Both the position numbers and the translations under genes were made by a program. Below, piece by piece: positions 30,964 through 41,305 of a stretch of DNA of 64,000 nt (its first letter is position 1; each line of letters opens with the position of its first letter). The DNA comes from Methanobacterium petrolearium (GTDB lineage Archaea > Methanobacteriota > Methanobacteria > Methanobacteriales > Methanobacteriaceae). The notes beneath the pieces were generated by a model. The model searched no databases and was not told where the DNA came from. It worked only from the letters and a program-made list of their open reading frames with translations. Where the stretch lies: contig NZ_JAGGKL010000003.1 in the NCBI RefSeq assembly GCF_017873625.1, positions 124,001-188,000 of the forward strand, written 5' to 3'.

Positions 30964-31344
30964 TTATATTCCTCCTTCAAGTTAGATTCGTTTATAATCA
31001 GTGTTAATGTATGATTGGTTCGTGATTGGTTTTGTAAATTTGTACCAGATTGGTTTAAAATTTATTAGATAGAATGTTAATTTATAGTTTTTGAAACTGT
31101 GAAGACCCTTTACTAAATCATGTAAAACAATTAAATGAAGCTAAAAGGAAAATAACAATGGAAAAATAATAATAATTTAAATCTTTTTTTATAAACCTTT
31201 ATTCTAAATTATTTAAACCTACGGTGTATAAATCCTTGACTCCTACGCGTCATCTTGGTGTTTATAAAGATAAGGGGAAATTTTCCACAATAAGAAGAAA
31301 TTCAAAGTTTTTTTTTGGATACTTCCAACGCAGCAGAGGGTTTT
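30964..31344. other. Promoter region, AT-rich
   Basis: About 380 bases upstream of the minus-strand epimerase. AT-rich, with no gene recognised. It ends where a decayed epimerase fragment begins. Confidence 0.35.
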
Positions 31345-31570
31345 CACTTTGGGGTGGAGATAGTATGTAAAGAATATGGTCGGCCAATATCCTGTCCATC
31401 AAAAAAGACGTGGTTGGGGTTTATAAGGGGGTTTGTGGCGTTGGAAAACCTTCAATATACTGTTGAATATGATAAACGAAACCATAACCCGGAATTATAC
31501 TGATCCCATACCTGGTGATGTGAACCACTCCCTGGCAGATACATGATAAAATAAAAAAAATAACCTATAA
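31345..31570 (+). pseudogene. Decayed C-terminal remnant of an extended-SDR epimerase
   Basis: Reading across frames gives pieces matching the C-terminal third of the epimerase at 11601-12548: YVKNMV then GQYPV (against YVKNVVQANIL), and in one frame TFNILLNMINETITRN running into YTDPIPGDVNHSLAD (against YTDPRPGDVKHSLAD). Stops and frameshifts interrupt it, and the 5' two thirds are missing. The similarity continues at the DNA level to about 31570. It sits just upstream of the flippase gene and marks an old gene loss or rearrangement. A 62-codon open frame over part of it is not a real gene. Confidence 0.75.
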
Positions 31571-31617
31571 ATCTATTTACAACCTACCATTCTACACTAC
31601 ATCTGAGGAAACTTATT

Positions 31618-33114
31618 ATGAATTATCCAATCCCCTTAAAAAAATTGATAAATAAACTCCTGGAAAAGGATGAGAAAAGCCTGCAATCCAGATTGGTTCA
31701 TGGTATTTTCTGGAATTTCATCAGTGTCCTGGCTGCACAGGGATTTCCACTGATTGCAGCCATAATAACCGCTCGTCTTCTGGGAACAGCAGGTTACGGG
31801 CAAATGGGAATGATTAACAGTACCGTGATCCTGTTTTCAACATTTGCAGGTTTGGGTTTAGGGGTGACTGCCACTAAATATATTGCTCAGTACCATCTCA
31901 CTGACCCGGAACGTACCGGGCGCATCATGGGCCTTACCTATGTTTTTGGAATAGTTTCCGGACTGGTAATGTTCCTCATACTCTTTATAATGGCACCCTG
32001 GCTAGCAGCAAATACCTTAAGTGATCCTGGTCTAGCACCAGTTTTACGTATAGCATCTCTTCTTTTGATTTTTAACACCATTGTAGGAATAGAATCCGGA
32101 ACAATAGCTGGTTTTGGAGCTTTCAAAGACCTGGCCAAAATTGCCATAATCCAGGGAATAATCTCTGCGTGTTTAACCTTGACCGGTGTTTATTTTTTCG
32201 GTTTAACAGGTGCGATTGTGGCCATGGTGATAAACAGTATTATAAACGTGACTCTGTACAAGGTGAGCATCAATAACCTGGTTAAAAGGTTCAAGATCAA
32301 AGTTGACTATTTAAAATCGTGGAAAGAAAGGGAAGTGATAGTGAAGTTATCATTGCCTACCATGCTATCCAGTGTAATGGTGGGACCTGTAGTGTGGATT
32401 GCCAACATAATCATAATAAATAACCCTGGAGGTTACAGTCAGTTAGGACTTTTTAACGCTGCAGATCAATGGAGGATGATGTTAGCATTCTTACCCACTG
32501 TAATCGGAGGGGTGTTACTGCCTATGGTTTCAGCAGCAGTTCATAAGGAGAATAAAAGTTTAGAAACAGTGAATGTTCTTGCCAGTTGGATTATAGTGAT
32601 TATTATAGCATTGCCCCTAATTTCCTTCCCTGAAATCATTGCCCTGTTCTATGGGCAGGAATATTATTCTTCAACTATATTTTTACAGTCTATTTCAGCT
32701 ATGATGCTGGTAAGCTGTATTTTAGCATATAAAGAGGGTATTGCACGGAAGTTGATTGCAAAAAACCTGATGTGGTGGGGTTTTTTAAGCAACCTGGTGT
32801 GGGGATTGATATTCATTGTTTCCATACTACTATTCCAGAACCTGGGTGCCCTGGGTTTAGCCATATCTTACATCATCTCCTACAGTTTGAATACTCTAAT
32901 TTTTGTTCCATTTTATATTTCCAGGCGAGTGGTTCCTAAAAATCTATTAATATCCTGGGAAGTGATTCTGATATGGTTGGTTTTAATCATCCAAACTATC
33001 CTGGCCCTTTCCCATGTTAATCTGTGGATCAGAAGTTTAGGACTAATTATAGCCATTGGAATTATGGTATTCTCTTTTTACCGGATTTTGAAACCTACGA
33101 ATTGGAGGCGATAG
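31618..33114 (+). CDS. Oligosaccharide flippase (Wzx/MVF family)
   Basis: 498 residues, about 14 hydrophobic segments. GIFWNFISVLAAQGFPLIAAIITARLLGTAGYGQMG is the usual first helix and following loop. GAGGA lies eight bases before the ATG. Presumed to export lipid-linked glycan units. It is the first gene of an operon followed two bases later by the FrhB-like gene, then the pyruvyl transferase. Confidence 0.88.
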   Translation: MNYPIPLKKLINKLLEKDEKSLQSRLVHGIFWNFISVLAAQGFPLIAAIITARLLGTAGYGQMGMINSTVILFSTFAGLGLGVTATKYIAQYHLTDPERTGRIMGLTYVFGIVSGLVMFLILFIMAPWLAANTLSDPGLAPVLRIASLLLIFNTIVGIESGTIAGFGAFKDLAKIAIIQGIISACLTLTGVYFFGLTGAIVAMVINSIINVTLYKVSINNLVKRFKIKVDYLKSWKEREVIVKLSLPTMLSSVMVGPVVWIANIIIINNPGGYSQLGLFNAADQWRMMLAFLPTVIGGVLLPMVSAAVHKENKSLETVNVLASWIIVIIIALPLISFPEIIALFYGQEYYSSTIFLQSISAMMLVSCILAYKEGIARKLIAKNLMWWGFLSNLVWGLIFIVSILLFQNLGALGLAISYIISYSLNTLIFVPFYISRRVVPKNLLISWEVILIWLVLIIQTILALSHVNLWIRSLGLIIAIGIMVFSFYRILKPTNWRR

Positions 33115-33115
33115 A

Positions 33116-34507
33116 ATGAATGTGGTGGATGTAGTAGTAAAACATGATTACTGTATTGGTTGCGGAGTTTGCAGTGGAACTTGCCCATCTACTAATCTCT
33201 GTATGGACTGGTCCTCTAATGGAGAGTTGATCCCCTATGCTGGTGATGGTTGTAAGGAAAATTGTTCTATTTGTCTTGATGTGTGTCCCTTCTATGATCA
33301 TCCCGTTAATCAGGATGATATTGCTGATTTCCTGTTTAGAAAGACTCCTGATATAAATCACCATGAATACACTGGTTATTATCTTAACTGTTATGTTGGT
33401 TTCCAGGAAGATGAGCAAAAAAGATTGAAAAGTGCCTCGGGTGGATTGGCCACTTGCTTTTTAGTTTCACTGCTAAAGGAGGGTGTGGTGGATAACATCG
33501 TGGCGGTGGGAATAGCTGAGGATAGGATGTATGATCATAAGATTTTGAAAAGTCCTGGTGAAGTGTATGAATGTGCAGGTTCTGCATATTATCCTGTGGA
33601 GATTTCACGGATTTTGAAGGTGATTTTAGAGGAAAAAGAGGATGAAAGTTATGGGATAATTGCACTTCCCTGTGTGGTTTATGGTCTGAGGTTGGCTATG
33701 CTGAGAATACCCAAACTTAAAAGGAAGATCAAAGTAATTGCTTCTTTAACCTGCGGACAACTTCAGAACCGTTACTGTACTGAGTTACTGGCCTTGGAGT
33801 CAGGGGTGAGGGTTGATGAAATTGCCAGAATGGACTTCCGTCGGAAGAAGAAGGGTAATATGGCTTCTGATTATTTGCAGGTTGCCATAGACCTGGATGG
33901 GAAGGAGGGTACTCCTCAGTCTAATCATGGATTACCATTTCATTTATGGCATTACCATTATTTCAAACAGAACTCCTGTAACTTTTGTGATGATGTGTTC
34001 GGGGAACTGGCAGATGTGACCTTTATGGATGCCTGGCTTGAAGAATATATGGATGATTATCGGGGAACATCCCTGGTTATTGTCAGGACCCCTCTGTCTG
34101 GTAGAGTGTTGGAAGGATTATCTGGACATGAAGTGGAGGGTATTGATATTCAGAAGGTAATACAAAGTCAGATGGGAGTTATTCAAAAGAAGAGGGTTTT
34201 GTTATGTGGTAAACTTTATAAAAAGGAAACCATAGATATGTGGTATCCAAAAAAACGGGTAAAACCAGATCCCCAGATCTATAAAAAAAATAAGGAATTT
34301 ATTGACTTAACCGACAAAATACAAAGTTTAAGCAAGGAATTCTGGAGGGAACACCGTTTGGACCCCTCTACAAAGGGTTTCTGGGAAGATTTAGCAGATT
34401 CAGAATCCCAGATCAGGGCTTATGAAAGAAAGGCATCTTTACTAAAATTCCCTTTGAAGTTAATTGGAAAATTTAGAGAGGTATTACAATGGCCAAAAAC
34501 CATTTAA
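33116..34507 (+). CDS. FrhB-like F420-binding iron-sulfur protein
   Basis: 463 residues. N-terminal ferredoxin motifs are CIGCGVCSGTCPS (from about residue 13) and CKENCSICLDVCPF. The F420-dehydrogenase beta domain has SASGGLATCFL, IALPCVVYGLRLA, SLTCGQLQNR and FCDDVFGELADVTFMDAWL. GGAGGCGATAGA precedes the ATG. It overlaps the following pyruvyl transferase gene by 19 bases, so the two are tightly coupled. It shares its domain order with the protein at 22702-23970 but is clearly diverged, including a longer C-terminal region rich in charged residues. Confidence 0.87.
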   Translation: MNVVDVVVKHDYCIGCGVCSGTCPSTNLCMDWSSNGELIPYAGDGCKENCSICLDVCPFYDHPVNQDDIADFLFRKTPDINHHEYTGYYLNCYVGFQEDEQKRLKSASGGLATCFLVSLLKEGVVDNIVAVGIAEDRMYDHKILKSPGEVYECAGSAYYPVEISRILKVILEEKEDESYGIIALPCVVYGLRLAMLRIPKLKRKIKVIASLTCGQLQNRYCTELLALESGVRVDEIARMDFRRKKKGNMASDYLQVAIDLDGKEGTPQSNHGLPFHLWHYHYFKQNSCNFCDDVFGELADVTFMDAWLEEYMDDYRGTSLVIVRTPLSGRVLEGLSGHEVEGIDIQKVIQSQMGVIQKKRVLLCGKLYKKETIDMWYPKKRVKPDPQIYKKNKEFIDLTDKIQSLSKEFWREHRLDPSTKGFWEDLADSESQIRAYERKASLLKFPLKLIGKFREVLQWPKTI

Positions 34508-35775
34508 CAATTGGACTATACGGAATTGGTGGTGTCTATAATTATGGCTGTGAAGCAATTGTAAGGGGAACTGAAATAATCCTACACCAGAAGTGGCCAG
34601 ATGCCAGGATAAAATATGCATCTTTACGCCCAGAAGATGATGCCCAGAGACTGGAAGGATGTGATGTGGAGATCGTCCCTCGTAAAATGCATCGTTTTGG
34701 TTCTATTGAACGTTTTAACTCGATTCTTGCCTATTTAACTGGTTTTCATTCTAAACGATTTTTTCCAGAGGATCTAAAATGGGTGGATGATTGTGATGTG
34801 GTGCTATCCATTGGAGGAGATCTTTACACCATTCCCCCTGGTTACCAGGATCCCAAGATAAGGTGTTATAACCCTTTAATCCATTTTGGTGACTTGGTAA
34901 AAAACCACGAAAAAAAGTTTGTGGTTTGGGGTGCCTCTGTGGGGCCCTTTGAGGATTGTCCAAGGATTAAAAAGAGGATGGTTGAGCACTTAAGACGTGT
35001 TGATCTTATCACCTCCCGGGAACCAGAAACCAGCCACTACCTGGAGTATCTGGGATTGGAAAACTTCATAGAATGTGCTGACCCTGCTTTCATGATTTCC
35101 TCACCAGAACCAGTTCAGGAGGGAGAAGGTGTTACCCTGGAAGATGATGTTAAAAGGGAAGAAAAGGTTATCCTGAATGATAGTATCAATGGGAAAAAGG
35201 AGAATAAATTACATATTGGCATAAATTTAAGCCCATTATCCTCTATTTACATGTTTAAAAAGGATATGAAACAGGTTATCAAGGATCAGGCTGATCTGGT
35301 TACTTCACTTATTGAACACTTCGATGCCAGGGTAACCTTAATTCCACATGTAGTATGTCACTTCAATGTAGATGATGATGATCTGAGATATTTGAAACAG
35401 GTTCAATCCATGATATCTGATGATGTTAAAGGCAGTGTGGAACTTTTGGATGGAGATATTGGTTTTTTGAAAACAAAAGAAGTATTATCAACCTGTGACT
35501 GTGTTATTGCCGCCAGGATGCACTGTGCCATTAACGCGGTTTCTGTGGGTGTTCCCACCATATTCCTTGCTTACAGTAAAAAAGCTTATGGAATGGTGGA
35601 ATATGTTTATGGTAACCGTAAATGGGTGGTTTCCCTGAAAGATGTTAACAACACCAATATGGTGTCATTGATAAATGAGATTATGGATGCAAAACCCCAC
35701 CTATTTGACCAACTGCATTCCAACTTGGAACAGTCCCAGAAAACCCGGAAAGAATTATTGGATTTTGATTACTAA
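34489..35775 (+). CDS. Polysaccharide pyruvyl transferase family protein
   Basis: 428 residues. It begins MAKNHLTIGLYGIGGVYNYG, the glycine-rich GG-x-N-x-G motif of the PS_pyruv_trans family, followed by CEAIVRG. The later SIGGDLYTIPPG, WGASVGPFED and CVIAARMHCAINAVSVGVPTIFLAYSKK complete the family pattern. It overlaps the FrhB-like gene. Likely adds a pyruvyl or related group to a glycan from phosphoenolpyruvate. Confidence 0.88.
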   Translation: MAKNHLTIGLYGIGGVYNYGCEAIVRGTEIILHQKWPDARIKYASLRPEDDAQRLEGCDVEIVPRKMHRFGSIERFNSILAYLTGFHSKRFFPEDLKWVDDCDVVLSIGGDLYTIPPGYQDPKIRCYNPLIHFGDLVKNHEKKFVVWGASVGPFEDCPRIKKRMVEHLRRVDLITSREPETSHYLEYLGLENFIECADPAFMISSPEPVQEGEGVTLEDDVKREEKVILNDSINGKKENKLHIGINLSPLSSIYMFKKDMKQVIKDQADLVTSLIEHFDARVTLIPHVVCHFNVDDDDLRYLKQVQSMISDDVKGSVELLDGDIGFLKTKEVLSTCDCVIAARMHCAINAVSVGVPTIFLAYSKKAYGMVEYVYGNRKWVVSLKDVNNTNMVSLINEIMDAKPHLFDQLHSNLEQSQKTRKELLDFDY

Positions 35776-35952
35776 CTTAATTTTAGAAAAATTTTATTAT
35801 ATCACTAGAAAAATCGACAGTGCCATCCCCTAAAAATAAACAGTTAAGTTAATAATCAAATGTATCGACTAGAATTTTAAATTTAAATGGTATACTAAAA
35901 GAACGTCGAACAGTTTATATCTAAAATTATAAACAATGCGAAGGAAGATACA

Positions 35953-37389
35953 ATGAATACTGTTCAAAAAATAACCAAAAATGTGAGCGTGCTCTTCATC
36001 TCACAAATGTTAAGTTATGTCCTAGGATTCTTTACATTAATATACTCTGCCAGATACTTAGGAGTTGGAGGATTTGGAACACTTTCACTTGCTCTGGCTA
36101 TTACAGGTATTTTCAGTGTTTGTATAGATTTAGGCCTAAATACACTCAGCATAAGAGAAATTGCAAGAAATAAAAATCTTGCAAATGATTATATTGGAAA
36201 CACGATCATATTGCGGGGAATATTATCCTTAATTACATTAGTATCTGTTCTTTTATTATCATATTTTATTGGTTATAACCCTGAAACAATTGAAGTCATT
36301 CTAATCATAACAATATATACCATTTTTAATGCTTTTTCACAAATGCTTTATTCTTTATTTCAAGCTTTTGAAAAGATGGAATATCAATCAATTGGGATTG
36401 TTTCAAGTAATATATTGTTGTTAGCAGGAATATTATTAGCAATACACTACAAAACAGATTTAATCCAATTTGCCATAGTTTATGTCATTACAAGTATCAT
36501 AATTTTAATTTATTCTTTAATCATATGTTATCGGAAATTTTTGGTGCCAGATGTCAATTTTAGATCCACAAAATGGAAAGAGTTACTAAAAGAATCTTGG
36601 CCCTTTGCGATTACAGGTATATCTATTAATATATATTTATGGATCGATACCTTAATTTTATCTGTAATGAAAGGACAAGAAGCAGTAGGTTTCTACAACG
36701 CATCTTACAAATTAATATTAGTACTACTATTTATACCAATTGTTCTTAATACCGCACTATTCCCATTAATGTCTAAATATTATGCTTCTTCTATAAAAAC
36801 ATTGAAAATTTCTTTTGAAAAATTATTTAAAATTACAATGTTAATAGCTATACCCATCGGAATTGGAACAGTTTTAACTGCAAACAAAATTATACTACTT
36901 TTTTATGGTAGTCAATATCTCAAATCTGTTATTGCTTTACAAATTTTAATCTGGTCTACTGTTTTAATATTTGCTAGAAACCCATTCGAACGTTTATTAG
37001 CTGCAAGTGATAAACAGATTACAACCACTAAAATATTCTTAATAGGTGTTATATTCAACGTTACAACTAATTTGATAATAATACCTCATTATAGTTACAT
37101 TGGGGCAGCAATAGTAATTATATTAACAGATATTCTTGTTTTAACTCTGTTTATATTATCTGCAGGGAAATTTGGATATTCTCTTTCGAAAAATAGCCAA
37201 ATAAGTTTAGTTAAAGCAATATTAGCAAGCATTATTATGGGACTATTTTTAATTTGGCTTAATAAAATCAATATATTCCTATTAATTTTGATAGGATTTA
37301 CAATTTATGTTATCTCTTTGTTAATTCTAAAGATATTAGATGATGATGAAATATTAATGATCAAATCAATTTTTAAAAAAAAGTTATAA
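35953..37389 (+). CDS. Oligosaccharide flippase (Wzx/MVF family)
   Basis: 478 residues with about 14 membrane segments. The SARYLGVGGFGTLSLALAI block after the first helix is diagnostic of the polysaccharide synthesis membrane family. GAAGGAAG lies upstream of the ATG. It is the last intact gene before the insertion-sequence graveyard and is markedly more AT-rich than the flippase at 31618. Confidence 0.87.
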   Translation: MNTVQKITKNVSVLFISQMLSYVLGFFTLIYSARYLGVGGFGTLSLALAITGIFSVCIDLGLNTLSIREIARNKNLANDYIGNTIILRGILSLITLVSVLLLSYFIGYNPETIEVILIITIYTIFNAFSQMLYSLFQAFEKMEYQSIGIVSSNILLLAGILLAIHYKTDLIQFAIVYVITSIIILIYSLIICYRKFLVPDVNFRSTKWKELLKESWPFAITGISINIYLWIDTLILSVMKGQEAVGFYNASYKLILVLLFIPIVLNTALFPLMSKYYASSIKTLKISFEKLFKITMLIAIPIGIGTVLTANKIILLFYGSQYLKSVIALQILIWSTVLIFARNPFERLLAASDKQITTTKIFLIGVIFNVTTNLIIIPHYSYIGAAIVIILTDILVLTLFILSAGKFGYSLSKNSQISLVKAILASIIMGLFLIWLNKINIFLLILIGFTIYVISLLILKILDDDEILMIKSIFKKKL

Positions 37390-37518
37390 TATTTTACGAG
37401 GCTGTAAGTTAATGGGTGTTGAAACCGATTCCATGAAAAATACTAAAAACTTCAAATTTAGAGTTAATCATCATTTAAAACCATTAAAAAAATATTAGGT
37501 GAAAGTAGATATATTAAC

Positions 37519-38781
37519 ATGTTCAGTGAAATTATAACTACTCTCGAATCTAATATTGGTTCCATACAACTTAATCTTTTCGATTTTAGTGTGGGAAAAA
37601 CCAAAATTTGAAGAAATCCTAAACGCAAGATTTCAACACCATGAAACACCTCGAAATGTCAATAAAAACCTAAAATTACTTTCAAATAATCATTTAGAAT
37701 ACATTAACCCAAAATACCCAATTGCAATTCAAAAAATGTGATTAAACAAGAATATCAAGAAAAACCCCATACTGGATGAATTAGGTTCTCAAACAATTTA
37801 TTTACGCCGATACAAATGTAACGATTGTGTTAAAAAATTCGTGACAAGCCGAGATTTAGTTATAAAACCTCACCATAGGTATGCTAATTTTTCACAGACA
37901 AAATAGAGTCTTTTATCCGAACAGAGTATCGTTCACTGCGCAAATCAGGAGAAGACCTTCAAACATTCTTAGGAATTTCACCATCACACACAACCATAAA
38001 AAACTGGCTAACTATAGACGCCAAACCATATACAAAACATTCAAAACATTTATTCAGGTTATTACGCTTATAATGAGCAGCATATCCTGCTAAACAGACA
38101 AAAACACTACAGATTAACATTATACGATACTATACTAAATATCCCACTAGCAAAAGAAATAGTCCCTAAAAGAACAACAGAAAGCATTTATAATTTCATT
38201 GATAAATCCACATATAAACAACCATTAATTACAATAACTACTAACCATTTCCGTATATGCAAAAGAATAATGGATAAATTAAGTGTTAAACACCAATTAT
38301 GCATATTCTACTTGTTTAAATGATTTGAGACAGCATTTATAAAATTTGAAGTCTAAAAAAGTCACAAGACAGGAAAAATAATTTATGCCTTTATTTCACC
38401 GAATTAAAAAATATATTCCGCACATACAACGAAGAAACAACAATACAAAGATTAAAAAGATTACTTGAGAAATTTGATAATATTCCTATGGTTTTACAAC
38501 GATATCTCACTAACAAGATACTTCCAGACTTTCAACGACTCACACACTACATGAAAAGCCCATTTATAGAACGAACCTCTAACAAAGTAGAGAATTACTA
38601 CAGACAAACCGATCGTAACCAAATAAAGGAAATATACAAAACCATAACAGGGATACTCGGCTATTTAAATCAAAAAATGAAAAATGGACACCAAAACACG
38701 GAAAAAATATCAACCCCCAATAACTTAATTTTAAAAACTATAATTAACAAAAAATATAAAAAAGAATATTATGTTATCTAA
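37519..38781 (+). pseudogene. Decayed DDE-type transposase with N-terminal zinc-binding region
   Basis: Pieces in all three frames line up as one transposase. The order is: IGSIQLNLFDFSVGKTK; a Cys-poor remnant of a zinc finger followed by YLRRYKCNDC; FRTEYRSLRKSGEDLQTFLG-like and ISPSHTTIKNWL; KHQLCIF then LFK; and finally MKSPFIERTSNKVENYYRQT. Many frameshifts and stops are present. A fragment of the same kind of transposase (FHLFKMIGNNVYNILKSKK) is found at 41214. The last 97 codons are still open and overlap the methyltransferase start by 11 bases. Family not assigned with certainty. Confidence 0.7.
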
Positions 38782-39466
38782 ATTTCCCAAAAAAATAAGA
38801 ATAGTAAAAAAATTTTTTGACAATTCTAATTTTAATTTTGAAGGAAAAGAAATATTAGATATTGGGGGTACTAACGATTATTGTGAGATTTTAAGATCAA
38901 TATTTAAACCAGGAAAAGTTTATTTACTGAACTATGATAAATCACAATTACAAGGTGTTGAAAATTCGTTTGTTCAAGACGCAACAAATCTACAATTTGA
39001 AGATAAAAGTTGGGATATTATTACTAGTTTCGATGTTATCGAACACTTAAATAACCCTGATGATCTCTTATCAGAAAGTTATCGCGTTTTAAAAGATGAA
39101 GGATTGTTTATCATATCCAGCCCTAATCTAGCAGACTGTTTTAGTCGCATAACCTTCCTTTTCGGGTATATCCCTTTTTTTTATACACCTTGTCAACATA
39201 GAGTTGGAACCCCATTTAACAAAAAAGGACCAATTATGTACCATAAATCAGTTTTTACATGTAAAGCATTCGAAGAATTACTAAAAATTCATAATTTTTC
39301 CATCATCCAATCATTTGGCTTTTCTTATACAGATGAATTCTACTTGGATTTAGATCCTTCAAAAAAAAATCGACAAACAGCATACAAATTTAGAAAAAAG
39401 TTGGATAAAATAATGCCAAAAGATCTTTCGGAAGGATTTCTTTATATATGCAAAAAAATTAATTGA
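38771..39466 (+). CDS. SAM-dependent class I methyltransferase
   Basis: 231 residues. The SAM-binding motif I is ILDIGGTNDYCEI, the acidic region NSFVQDATNLQF, and the family block ITSFDVIEHLNNPDDLLSESYRVLKDEGLFIISSPN. This is the Methyltransf_11 pattern found in glycan loci, acting on a sugar or lipid acceptor. It is intact and lies between two decayed transposons. No clear ribosome site is seen; the preceding sequence is the end of the dead transposase. It may rely on a new promoter. Confidence 0.8.
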   Translation: MLSKFPKKIRIVKKFFDNSNFNFEGKEILDIGGTNDYCEILRSIFKPGKVYLLNYDKSQLQGVENSFVQDATNLQFEDKSWDIITSFDVIEHLNNPDDLLSESYRVLKDEGLFIISSPNLADCFSRITFLFGYIPFFYTPCQHRVGTPFNKKGPIMYHKSVFTCKAFEELLKIHNFSIIQSFGFSYTDEFYLDLDPSKKNRQTAYKFRKKLDKIMPKDLSEGFLYICKKIN

Positions 39467-39561
39467 TTTTTAATCACTATTAATCTGATTATTTGTAGTT
39501 ATTTGATAAAATGGAATTATATGTTTCTATTCCATGCTTAAAATCATCTTGCCTATTTTAT

Positions 39562-39757
39562 GGTTCTGTCAAAAACTTGGGGGTTGACCGTCAAAAAGCT
39601 TTTTTGGTTTCGAATATCTATATTAATGTTTATCCTCGACATTGCACTATTTTTAATCTTCATTAACCGCTTAACAATTTTGGGAAAGGTTTTCTGAAAG
39701 ACATTTTCTATTATACTCGAAGTTCGCCCAATATTTCCGTCTTCTAAGAATGCAAAG
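39562..39757 (-). mobile_element. Insertion-sequence end with a transposase C-terminal fragment
   Basis: The left edge GGTTCTGTCAAAAACTTGGG resembles an IS terminal repeat and shares its first nine bases with the neighbouring element's repeat. On the minus strand one frame reads FLEDGNIGRTSSIIENVF and continues QKTFPKIVKRLMKIKNS, as in the C-terminus of a transposase. It is cut off at 39757 where the next element begins. Confidence 0.65.
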
Positions 39758-41213
39758 GGTTCTGTCTAAAATGTTACTGATTTTTTGTTTCTTTGGATCC
39801 ATAGGTATTCTGCGAATTTTAAGTGCATTGCAAGTCCTAAGTCTGTTCTGAATCTTCTTTTTAGGTATCCATGCAGTGTAATACCGAAATGTCTTTCTTT
39901 TTTGTTGTTTGTTGATGGTACATTGTCATTGGTGATGTGGTTGATGATTTTATCAAATATTTTTCTTAATTTTTGGATGAAATCTCCTATTAAAGGAGGT
40001 AAATGTTTTATACTATTAAATAATCTGCTAAATCTTATTTTGGCACTTTTCACAGTTTTAGCTTTGAATATACCAATATTCACCCTACATAACTTTCCCA
40101 TTCTATTATTTCCTCCCATAGGTTTCTTATTTCTCTTTTTAGGAGTTTTAGTTGCTTAAGTTTATCTTTTTTGTTCTTTTTATATATGTTTTCTTTTTTC
40201 TGGTTTTGATTTGGCGTTTTATTTTGTTTAGATTTTTCACCAGGTCCATCATTAAGTTGTGCATTATATGGAAGGTACATTACTGGTATTTGGCATTTAA
40301 TTATTCAATTATATGGTTATATCCTGTAAAACCATCCGTCACCATTGTATCGACTTTTTTATTTTTTAATGTACTTTTATGAACGTTTCGGCGATTTTAA
40401 TATTGAATTCCTTAACAATTAATTGATTCAATTATACGGGAGTATTTAAGTCAAGTAAGGATAATTTAATTGTTCTCAGTTAACTTTTAAAAATTGTTCA
40501 TCATAACCATAAACACCACTTAAATCATCTTCTGTATATTTTAAAGATTCTTCTATCTTATCTTTGTAACGATTTTCACATGACTCTTTCTGATGGTTTA
40601 AAACAGTCCGCCTAGATGTTTACACCCATAAATTCGGCTAATTTGTTCTGATTTCTTATTTAACAAACTATAATAAATCAATAACTGCTTAACAACTTCA
40701 AATCTTTAAGTTATGGACATAATTACAGTTTTTTAGGACAATGTTTTCAAGGTTCGTTTCATAAAATTTCTCACAATCTCATCAGAACATGCATATTTTG
40801 AATTTTAGCTGGTCTATTCTGGTTAATATAATGTATACACCTGTAATTATTCTTAAATTCACTGTTACAAAGATAAAATAAGAATCTTTCCATAAAAGAC
40901 CACATTCAACGGCCTTCCAGCCAAAACTTCCAACGCAGACAAAAACTCAAAATCATTTTCACTGGAGACATAGACTTCAAAATCCTCATTTTCAAAAATT
41001 TAAATAAGTCTTCAACATATACTAAATTGCGCGATAACTGGATATTTTTCAACGATATAAGTAATAATTATCGCACTAATACTTATTAAACCTTACCAAA
41101 CTCTGTAAATAAAAATTATATAAACAAATAAACCCCTATAACACAAATCACAATTATATAACTATCAAATTTAATTGTTAGACACATTCATCAGTAACAT
41201 TTTAGACAGAACC
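39758..41213 (-). mobile_element. 1456-bp insertion sequence with perfect 24-bp inverted repeats and a dead transposase
   Basis: The ends 39758-39781 and 41190-41213 are perfect 24-base inverted repeats beginning GGTTCTGTCTAAAATGTTAC. The transposase is on the minus strand. The C-terminal part (39766-40119) is open and ends with YLKRRFRTDLGLAMHLKFAE; its stop codon lies in the inverted repeat. Upstream parts such as FHIMHNLMMDLVKNLNKIK are in shifted frames, so the gene is dead. No matching target-site duplication is seen at the edges. Confidence 0.85.
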
Positions 41214-41305
41214 ATTCCACTTGTTTAAGATGATTGGAAACAATGTATACAACATATTAAAGTCGAAAAAAGTCACACGAGATGAAAAAATTATTTCTGA
41301 GCTTA
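41214..41305 (+). pseudogene. Internal fragment of a transposase like the one at 37519
   Basis: FHLFKMIGNNVYNILKSKKV then TRDEKIISEL is read in frame. DNA similarity to 38300-38390 is plain over about 90 bases. It abuts the right end of the 39758-41213 element and then runs straight into an IS630-type transposase, so it is a truncated leftover. Confidence 0.7.

Noticed and set aside
31315..31503. 62-codon open frame as a small gene
   Set aside because: It runs through the decayed epimerase remnant in a different frame from the conserved pieces and has no ribosome site.
39785..40382. Plus-strand open frames in the insertion sequence
   Set aside because: They are antisense to the recognisable minus-strand transposase and are hydrophobic shadow frames.
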